This document shows positions 58,980 to 64,000 of a stretch of 64,000 nucleotides of DNA, piece after piece. Location: assembly GCA_900547445.1 (NCBI GenBank), contig URGJ01000001.1, forward strand, positions 62,001 to 126,000. The letters run 5' to 3'. The notes beneath the pieces are model-generated. The model had not been told where the DNA came from. It was given only the letters and a program-made list of their open reading frames with translations, and searched no databases. A program made the position numbers and the translations under genes. Source of the DNA: an uncultured Oscillospiraceae bacterium. GTDB taxonomy: Bacteria > Bacillota > Clostridia > Oscillospirales > Acutalibacteraceae. Each line of letters starts with the position of its first letter. Positions within the stretch are counted from its first letter, which is position 1.

Positions 58980-59699
58980 ATGAACTACTCTGAATATCAC
59001 TCAAAATCTAAATTTACAGGCAGCGCGGCTTTTTATATTATAATAGCCTGCTGTCTTATCGCGATAGGCGGCGCGGCGTGGTTCGCCGCGGCGAATATAA
59101 ATAAACACGACGAAAAAACAAAGGGAGAAAACAGCAGCTACCATTCCTCGGAAAATTCCCTTTTTGAAAGCATAGGCAGTATGCCGAACGCTTCAAATCC
59201 GACAACATCCGAAGAAGCGGGCAAGACGGTTTCGGACGAGCCTTATTCATCAAAGGAGGAAACGGCGGAATCAACCGAAAGCCCCGCCACAGCCGTTGTT
59301 TTCAGTATGCCCGTACAGGGGGAAATAATTAAGGGCTACAGCGAAAAAGAGCTTCAGTATTCCGCGACCTTCGGCGATATGCGAATCCACAGCGGGATTG
59401 ATATAGCCTGCGAGGACGGCACGTCGGTAAGCGCCGCGGGGGACGGAAAGGTGCTTTCGGTCGACGAGAGCGGCACCCTCGGAACGGCGGTCACGGTTGA
59501 CCACGGCAACGGAATAACCACTAAATATGCCGCGATTAAAGGCGTTAAGGTAAAGTCGGGGGATAAGGTCTCGGCAGGAGATATAATCGGAAAGGTCACA
59601 GCCGTTCCGAGTGAATGTGCCGACCAAAGCCACCTGCATTTTGAGGTTTGCAAGGACGGTCACGCCGCCGACCCGCTTCATACCTTGGGGCTTGAGTAA
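58980..59699 (+). CDS. SpoIIQ-like M23 (LytM) metallopeptidase-domain protein
   Basis: The 239-residue protein has one N-terminal transmembrane helix (about 17-35) and a low-complexity Ser/Glu linker. Its extracellular LytM domain has H-S-G-I-D and S-H-L-H-F-E, so both zinc-binding motifs, H-x3-D and H-x-H, are intact. The layout is that of SpoIIQ; clostridial SpoIIQ keeps the zinc site that Bacillus has lost. SpoIIQ spans the forespore membrane and pairs with SpoIIIAH during engulfment. The neighbouring germination operon fits a sporulation role. GGAAAGGA precedes the ATG. Confidence 0.78.
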   Translation: MNYSEYHSKSKFTGSAAFYIIIACCLIAIGGAAWFAAANINKHDEKTKGENSSYHSSENSLFESIGSMPNASNPTTSEEAGKTVSDEPYSSKEETAESTESPATAVVFSMPVQGEIIKGYSEKELQYSATFGDMRIHSGIDIACEDGTSVSAAGDGKVLSVDESGTLGTAVTVDHGNGITTKYAAIKGVKVKSGDKVSAGDIIGKVTAVPSECADQSHLHFEVCKDGHAADPLHTLGLE

Positions 59700-59712
59700 T
59701 TTCAGATTGATT

Positions 59713-59739
59713 AAACGGACGGGCTTTTCCCGTCCGTTT
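59713..59739 (+). terminator. Intrinsic terminator
   Basis: An 11-bp perfect stem (59713-59723 with 59729-59739) with a T-rich 5-nt loop follows the M23 gene stop. It lies between convergent genes and may act on both strands. Confidence 0.85.
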
Positions 59740-59774
59740 GTCTAACGTCTAATGTCTAACATCTAACGTCTAAA
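59740..59774. repeat. Five tandem copies of a 7-bp unit
   Basis: The unit is [G/A]TCTAA[C/T/A], repeated five times head to tail between the terminator and the end of the dehydrogenase gene. It is a short microsatellite-like array. Confidence 0.75.
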
Positions 59775-60725
59775 TCATACAATTTTATTCTGCGGCCTGC
59801 CCGCTAAAAACGCCTTTATATTATCCTCGACTATCCCTAAAAGCCGCTTTCTTGTGGCTAAGGGCGCCCAGGAGGTATGGGGCGTTATTATTATGTTCGG
59901 CGCAGTTTCAAGACAGCTTTTTTTGCTCTGCGGCTCCCGCTTTAAAACGTCAACCGCCGCGCCCGACAGCTTGCCTGATAAAAGGGCGCCCAAAAGCGCG
60001 TCCTCGTCCACAGTACCGCCGCGCGAGGTGTTGATAAAAAATGCGCCGTCTTTCATTTTATTAAACGATTCTTCATTCATCATATCTGCGCTCTGCTCGT
60101 TTAAAGGGCAATGGAGAGATACAATATCGCTTTCCTTCAACAGGGTATCAAAATCAACAAAGCGGGTCTCGCCGTTTTCGCGGACTGTTCTCGTGAATAC
60201 AATAACCTGCATACCGAGTCCCTTTGCCGCCCTTTCGACCGCTCTTCCGATACTGCCGTAGCCGACAATACCGAGAGTTTTGCCGAAAACCTCCTCGGTT
60301 GAAAAGGCAAGCGGCGAGAAAACCTCCGCGCTTTTCCAGCCGCCCGATTTCACAAAGGCGTCATACTGAGGTATCTTGGTGTAGTGCATTAAAATATAGC
60401 CGATAACCTGTTGAGCGACCGCGTTTGTCGAATATCCGCCCGCGTTGCAGACCGTAACGCCCCTTTTTGCGGCATATTCGGTATCTATATTATTATACCC
60501 CGTCGCAAAAAGGCCGATATATTTGAGCTTCGGCGCGGAGTCAAAAACCTCTTTATCAATAACAGTCTTGTTACAGAGCATAATATCGGTATCCGCCGCC
60601 TCGCTTAAAAGCTCGGAGCGGCTTATATTGCCGTACTCTTTTACCTCGCCGAACTGCTTAAAGGTATCAAGCGAGAGGTCGCCGTTTGCTTTAAGTGTGG
60701 CGCAGTCAGTTAAGAGGAGCTTCAT
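59775..60725 (-). CDS. D-2-hydroxyacid dehydrogenase
   Basis: The 316-residue protein has the NAD-binding motif G-I-V-G-Y-G-S-I-G-R. The catalytic triad of the family is present: Arg in N-T-S-R-G-G, Glu in L-K-R-E-P and His283 in T-P-H-T-S-W. Such enzymes reduce 2-keto acids such as hydroxypyruvate or glyoxylate. The usual neighbours of serine biosynthesis are absent, so I do not name it serA. Its start overlaps the DUF896 gene by 20 bp. Confidence 0.92.
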   Translation of the reverse strand: MKLLLTDCATLKANGDLSLDTFKQFGEVKEYGNISRSELLSEAADTDIMLCNKTVIDKEVFDSAPKLKYIGLFATGYNNIDTEYAAKRGVTVCNAGGYSTNAVAQQVIGYILMHYTKIPQYDAFVKSGGWKSAEVFSPLAFSTEEVFGKTLGIVGYGSIGRAVERAAKGLGMQVIVFTRTVRENGETRFVDFDTLLKESDIVSLHCPLNEQSADMMNEESFNKMKDGAFFINTSRGGTVDEDALLGALLSGKLSGAAVDVLKREPQSKKSCLETAPNIIITPHTSWAPLATRKRLLGIVEDNIKAFLAGRPQNKIV

Positions 60726-60924
60726 TTTTCCGCCCGACCTTTCTTTTTGTGCCGTCAGGCTCTAAAATATATGTGTTTTCAAGCTGAGCGATAAGGCTTT
60801 GCTTATAAGCGTCAATATACTCGCGGCGGAGACCGAACTGCTCGGCTTTTTCCTCCTCGGTAAGCCCCTCGGACTTTTGCTTGCGCGCAAGCTCGTTTAT
60901 GCGTTTTATCTTTTCTTCGGTCAT
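60706..60924 (-). CDS. DUF896 family (YnzC-like) small protein
   Basis: The 72-residue helical protein reads K-I-K-R-I-N-E-L-A-R-K-Q-K, then G-L-T-E-E-E-K-A-E-Q, then L-R-R-E-Y-I-D-A-Y-K, the DUF896 pattern found widely in Firmicutes. Bacillus YnzC is LexA-regulated, but its function is unknown. It lies 9 bp downstream of recR and overlaps the dehydrogenase gene. Confidence 0.9.
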   Translation of the reverse strand: MTEEKIKRINELARKQKSEGLTEEEKAEQFGLRREYIDAYKQSLIAQLENTYILEPDGTKRKVGRKNEAPLN

Positions 60925-60933
60925 ATTCTTACC

Positions 60934-61533
60934 TCAAATCTCGTTTCTGCCCTCTAAGGCGCGGGCTAATGTAAACTCGTCTGCGTATTCAAGGTCGCCG
61001 CCTACGGGTATTCCGTACGCAAGGCGGGTGACCTTAATTCCCATCGGCTTTAAAAGGCGGGAAATGTAGCTTGCCGTTGCCTCCCCCTCTACCGTCGGGT
61101 TTGTAGCCATAATAATTTCGTTTACCTCGCCGGAACCTAACCTTGCCATAAGCTCTTTAATCCTTAATTGGTCGGGTCCTATGCCGTCAAGCGGCGAAAT
61201 CACCCCGTGCAAAACGTGATAAATGCCGTTATATTCCCTTGTGCGCTCAAACGCCATAATGTCCTTTGGCTCTGCCACAACGCAGATAACCGAGCGGTCG
61301 CGGCGGTTGTCATCGCAGATGTCGCAGATCTCCTTGTCGGTAAGTCCTTGACAGACCTTGCAGAAATGGATTTTTCTTCTCGCATTAACAAGGGCTTCGG
61401 CGAATTTTTCGGCGCGCTCGGGCGGTTGCTCTAAAATACTGTAAGCAAGCCTTTGAGCGGTCTTTCTGCCGATACCGGGGAGCCGCTCAAACTGTGCGAT
61501 AAGCTCGGTAAGCGGTACTATGTTATTAGCCAT
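60934..61533 (-). CDS. recR: Recombination mediator RecR
   Basis: The 199-residue protein has a helix-hairpin-helix (L-P-G-I-G-R-K-T-A-Q-R-L-A), a four-cysteine zinc finger (C-K-V-C to C-D-I-C) and a Toprim domain. It ends with the conserved R-L-A-Y-G-I-P-V-G-G-D-L-E-Y-A-D. RecR works with RecF and RecO to load RecA on gapped DNA. The dnaX-ybaB-recR order is a classic conserved cluster. Confidence 0.96.
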   Translation of the reverse strand: MANNIVPLTELIAQFERLPGIGRKTAQRLAYSILEQPPERAEKFAEALVNARRKIHFCKVCQGLTDKEICDICDDNRRDRSVICVVAEPKDIMAFERTREYNGIYHVLHGVISPLDGIGPDQLRIKELMARLGSGEVNEIIMATNPTVEGEATASYISRLLKPMGIKVTRLAYGIPVGGDLEYADEFTLARALEGRNEI

Positions 61534-61535
61534 TC

Positions 61536-61877
61536 TTAAAACATTCCCGGCAGATTAAGTCCGCCTGTGACAGCGCCCATCTCGGTCTCGGAATCCTTTA
61601 CGGCGTTGCCTATAGCCTCGTTTACCGCGACTGTAATTAAGTCCTCAAGCATCTCTGTATCATCGGGGTCAACCGCCTCGGGCTTGATTTTTACCGATTT
61701 AATAAGGTGCTTGCCGTCGACCGTGACCTCAACCATTCCACCGCCTGATACCGCGGTGTACTCGCGTTGCTCCAAATCCTCCTGGAGCGCCGCCATATCC
61801 GCCTGCATCTTCTGAGCCTGCTTTAGCATTTGGTTCATATTGTTAGGTCCGCCTGAATTGGGTATTCTTACTTTCAT
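61536..61877 (-). CDS. ybaB: YbaB/EbfC family nucleoid-associated protein
   Basis: The 113-residue protein has the family core N-Q-M-L-K-Q-A-Q-K-M-Q-A-D-M and V-S-G-G-G-M-V-E-V-T-V-D-G. These proteins form dimers that bind DNA and are conserved between dnaX and recR. AAGGAG precedes the start, and recR begins 2 bp after its stop. Confidence 0.94.
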   Translation of the reverse strand: MKVRIPNSGGPNNMNQMLKQAQKMQADMAALQEDLEQREYTAVSGGGMVEVTVDGKHLIKSVKIKPEAVDPDDTEMLEDLITVAVNEAIGNAVKDSETEMGAVTGGLNLPGMF

Positions 61878-61888
61878 ATATATTCTCC

Positions 61889-63493
61889 TTAATTAACTTC
61901 AAAATTTTTAAGCTTATCCGCAAGAGCTACGAGTGGGTCTTCCTGTGCTTTCGGCTTTGCCGCGGTGTACGGACCTAATTTATAGGTAACTCCCAGCACC
62001 GTCTGCGCCGCCTTTCTTATACTGTCCTTATAGGTGCTGTTGCCGCTGTTTATAAGGGAGCGGAACTGCGTGTTCGGCGCGTCAATTAAAAGGTACTGCC
62101 CCTTAATGTACGCCTCAGAACCTTTAAGCACCCCAGCGATAAGCGGGCAGGAGGTTTTTAAAATACTCAAAACCTCACCCCAGCTTTGGACGGGCGTTAT
62201 TTCACCACTCTGCGCGGGTCTTGCCGCGGTCTGCGCTTCCTCGGGCGGCTCGGGCAGGGGGATTTCCTCCTCGGGCTCGGGCGGTGACTGCCGACTCTCC
62301 GTAACAGGCTGTTCCTTAATCGGCGTTTCCTTTACGGGTGCGGGTGTTACCCTTGCCGTGCCGTTTTCAAGGGCGCTTACCCTCCGCTCAAGCGAGGCGA
62401 TATCAGAAGAAAGTGCGGGGTTACACAGCCTTATCACCGTCATTTCCATCTCACAGCGGCGGTTGCCGTTCTGCATAGCCGCGTTTGCCGACTGGAGCAG
62501 GGAAAGGGTATACATTATATCCTTTATATCGTAATCCGCCGCCTGCTCTTCAAGCCTTTTAAGCCTTGCTTCAGAGCAGACAATAGGCTTTTTTTCGCCC
62601 TTTACGGTTTTTATTATCATCAAATCGCGGTAATGCGAGGTAAGCTCGGACAAAAGACGCAACATATCCACCGAATTGCCGTAAAGCCTGTCTATAAGCA
62701 TTAAAGCGCCCTCGGAGTCTTTTTCCTTAATGTAATCGGCAAGGGTTATCAGATAGTCGCCGCCCGCCATTCCGCAGACGCCCTCCACCGTTTGCTCGTC
62801 AATATTTTTCCCCGCCGAGGCACATAGGTCTAATATCGAGAGCGCGTCCCTCATTCCGCCGTCCGCCGCCGCGGCGATAAGCGAAGCCGCGCCCTCTGTA
62901 ACGCAAAGCCCCTCCTTATCTGCGATATACTGTATCCTCTCGCAGATTCTGTCCGCCTCAATCCTTCTAAAATCAAACCGCTGACAGCGTGAAAGAATCG
63001 TAGCGGGGAGCTTGTGCACCTCTGTAGTAGCAAGTATAAAAATCACGTGGGCGGGCGGCTCCTCAAGGGTTTTTAAAAGGGCGTTAAAGGCGCTGACGGT
63101 AAGCATATGCACCTCGTCTATAATATAGACGCGGTACTTTGAGGAGGCGGGGGCAAACGAAACCTGATCTCTAAGCTCCCTTATACTGTCAACGCTGTTG
63201 TTTGAGGCGGCGTCAATCTCGACAATATCGGTGTTCTCGCCGTTTGCGACCGAAAGACAGCTTTCGCACTTAAGGCAGGGGTCGCCGTCCTGCGGGTTTA
63301 AGCAGTTTACCGCCTTTGCTAAAATCTTAGCACAGCTTGTCTTGCCCGTTCCCCTTGTTCCCGTGAAAAGGTAGGCGTGCACGGTTTTGCCCGAAGCAAG
63401 CTCGTTTTTTAGCGTTTCGGTTATATGCTCCTGACCGACAACCTCCGAAAAGGTCTGCGGGCGGTATTTGCGGTAAAGCGCCTGATATGCCAT
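61889..63493 (-). CDS. dnaX: DNA polymerase III subunit gamma/tau
   Basis: The 534-residue protein has the clamp-loader AAA+ core: F-T-G-T-R-G-T-G-K-T-S (Walker A), a four-Cys zinc module (C-L-N-P-Q to C-L-K-C-E-S-C), Y-I-I-D-E-V-H-M-L (Walker B) and the sensor region I-L-S-R-C-Q-R-F-D-F. A Pro/Glu-rich linker and a C-terminal domain for polymerase contact follow. GGAGGGTG precedes the ATG. It is transcribed leftward just after the SRP RNA gene. Confidence 0.97.
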   Translation of the reverse strand: MAYQALYRKYRPQTFSEVVGQEHITETLKNELASGKTVHAYLFTGTRGTGKTSCAKILAKAVNCLNPQDGDPCLKCESCLSVANGENTDIVEIDAASNNSVDSIRELRDQVSFAPASSKYRVYIIDEVHMLTVSAFNALLKTLEEPPAHVIFILATTEVHKLPATILSRCQRFDFRRIEADRICERIQYIADKEGLCVTEGAASLIAAAADGGMRDALSILDLCASAGKNIDEQTVEGVCGMAGGDYLITLADYIKEKDSEGALMLIDRLYGNSVDMLRLLSELTSHYRDLMIIKTVKGEKKPIVCSEARLKRLEEQAADYDIKDIMYTLSLLQSANAAMQNGNRRCEMEMTVIRLCNPALSSDIASLERRVSALENGTARVTPAPVKETPIKEQPVTESRQSPPEPEEEIPLPEPPEEAQTAARPAQSGEITPVQSWGEVLSILKTSCPLIAGVLKGSEAYIKGQYLLIDAPNTQFRSLINSGNSTYKDSIRKAAQTVLGVTYKLGPYTAAKPKAQEDPLVALADKLKNFEVN

Positions 63494-63520
63494 AGTTACA
63501 CCCTCCTTTTTACAAAAATT

Positions 63521-63656
63521 GCGTATTTAAGTGTACGAATGAGCCGATTTACTGCGGCGCACGGGACAGACCGCTTAATGCTGCTCGGTTCCCCGCCTGA
63601 CATGGTTCGCAGCGCCCCGTCGCACAGGACCCGCCCATTCGCACACTTAAACACGC
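63521..63656 (-). ncRNA. ffs: Small bacterial signal recognition particle RNA
   Basis: The minus strand contains the universal helix 8 signature, with ACCATGTCAGG, the asymmetric loop and GAGCAGCATTAAG. About 21 bases at each end (GCGTGTTTAAG on the 5' side, CTTAAATACGC on the 3' side) pair almost perfectly, which defines a 136-nt rod without an Alu domain. TTTTTG follows the 3' end. The position just upstream of dnaX is conserved in Firmicutes. It binds Ffh for membrane protein targeting. Confidence 0.93.
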
Positions 63657-63676
63657 AAGCTTGCTTGACAGAAGTT

Positions 63677-63705
63677 ATTTTATCACAAAAATAATCTTTT
63701 TACAA
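63677..63705 (-). promoter_or_regulatory. Promoter of the SRP RNA gene
   Basis: TTGTAA (63705-63700) and TAAAAT (63682-63677) are 17 bp apart on the minus strand and end about 20 bp before the mature 5' end of the SRP RNA. Confidence 0.65.
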
Positions 63706-63723
63706 TACCAAACACATAAAATG

Positions 63724-63752
63724 TTGAAAAAAATTCATATTGTTGATATAAT
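63724..63752 (+). promoter_or_regulatory. Promoter of the rightmost gene
   Basis: TTGAAA (63724-63729) and TATAAT (63747-63752) are 17 bp apart, about 36 bp before the TTG start at 63788. Confidence 0.75.
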
Positions 63753-63787
63753 TAGGTTGTATAGTAAGATAGAAAGGTGTGTCTTAT

Positions 63788-64000
63788 TTGAAAGGAATTA
63801 CCGTAAAGGAGCTTTTCGCCGAAAACGAAAGCTTGGGCTACTCGCTTTTAAAAACCGTAACCTATCCGTTTGAAGCGCTGAGCCTTATAAGCGATTATAT
63901 TAAAAAGATAGGTCCGACCCTTGATACTGATATTTACGAGCAGAAGGGCGAAAACATCTGGATTGCAAGGTCTGCTAAGGTTGCCCCCACCGCGAGCATA
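63788..64000 (+). CDS. Left-handed beta-helix nucleotidyltransferase-like protein (5' part only)
   Basis: An AGAAAGGTG site precedes a TTG start, and 71 codons are visible before the window ends. The N-terminus (V-K-E-L-F-A, then Y-P-F-E-A-L, then I-K-K-I-G-P-T-L-D) and the following W-I-A-R-S-A-K-V-A-P-T-A-S-I resemble clostridial proteins labelled UDP-N-acetylglucosamine pyrophosphorylase-like. The last part is the start of hexapeptide repeats. The catalytic role cannot be judged from this fragment. Confidence 0.7.
   Translation, partial: MKGITVKELFAENESLGYSLLKTVTYPFEALSLISDYIKKIGPTLDTDIYEQKGENIWIARSAKVAPTASI

Noticed and set aside
62034..62534. A 166-codon rightward frame inside dnaX
   Set aside because: It is a mirror of the dnaX coding strand with no ribosome binding site or recognisable motif.
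1..64000. CRISPR array
   Set aside because: No regularly spaced repeats of 24-40 bp with unique spacers are visible; the only periodic repeats are the short 11-bp-period att arms and the 7-bp array.

Overview
The window looks like a stretch of chromosome from an anaerobic, spore-forming Firmicute of the class Clostridia, most likely a gut Oscillospirales-type organism. The reasons are a GerA-type germination operon beside a SpoIIQ-like gene, PduL in place of a classical phosphotransacetylase, ThyX, a Crp/Fnr-ferredoxin pair, and the small SRP RNA-dnaX-ybaB-recR order. The taxonomy is an inference from gene content; no rRNA gene is present.

Region 1 (1-14.9 kb) is a carbohydrate-use locus. 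A leftward operon encodes a tandem FAH-domain hydrolase, an FAD-dependent oxidoreductase, two Lpl-type ABC permeases, a lipoprotein solute-binding protein, and a very large secreted LamG/Big_3/sialidase-like protein that runs off the left edge. A divergent AraC regulator sits at its head. A second FAD-dependent oxidoreductase and an AEC-type transporter follow.

Region 2 (15.2-21.1 kb) holds an HcpR-like Crp/Fnr regulator divergent from a ferredoxin across a perfect 16-bp palindrome. It is followed by the housekeeping run greA-thyX-DJ-1-mltG-U32.

Region 3 (about 21.1-51.6 kb) is accessory DNA. I read it as a tandem array of integrative mobilizable elements targeted to the 3' end of guaA. Four copies of TCCCACTC (GAGTGGGA on the guaA strand) lie at 21853, 25837, 38523 and 51609. 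They are flanked by 11-bp-period direct repeats whose variant is specific to each element. Element A (38.5-51.6 kb) carries an AlwI/BstNBI-family type IIS restriction-modification operon with a controller gene, a metallophosphoesterase and a HAD phosphatase. Element B (25.8-38.5 kb) carries AbiEi/AbiEii and a 1671-residue DUF4011 helicase-nuclease. Both share one backbone: tnpV, MobV relaxase with a putative oriT, RepA-like ATPase, MobC-like protein, integrase, excisionase and a divergent XRE regulator. Remnant C (21.85-25.84 kb) has lost that backbone but keeps a SigV-RsiV-SGNH-MBOAT cassette probably used for lysozyme-responsive O-acetylation. To its left lies the right end of a further remnant, next to a collapsed BceR/BceB-like operon.

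Region 4 (51.6-64 kb) is core chromosome: guaA, a histidine phosphatase, hemW, pduL, a gerB-gerC-gerA operon with an unusually short gerC, a SpoIIQ-like M23 gene, a 2-hydroxyacid dehydrogenase, a DUF896 gene, recR, ybaB, dnaX, the SRP RNA, and the start of a left-handed beta-helix protein at the right edge.

The most interesting material is the element array as a guaA-anchored defence island, the restriction-modification operon with two coupled phosphatase genes, the mobile SigV cassette, and an inverted repeat that would hide the pduL ribosome binding site only on read-through transcripts.
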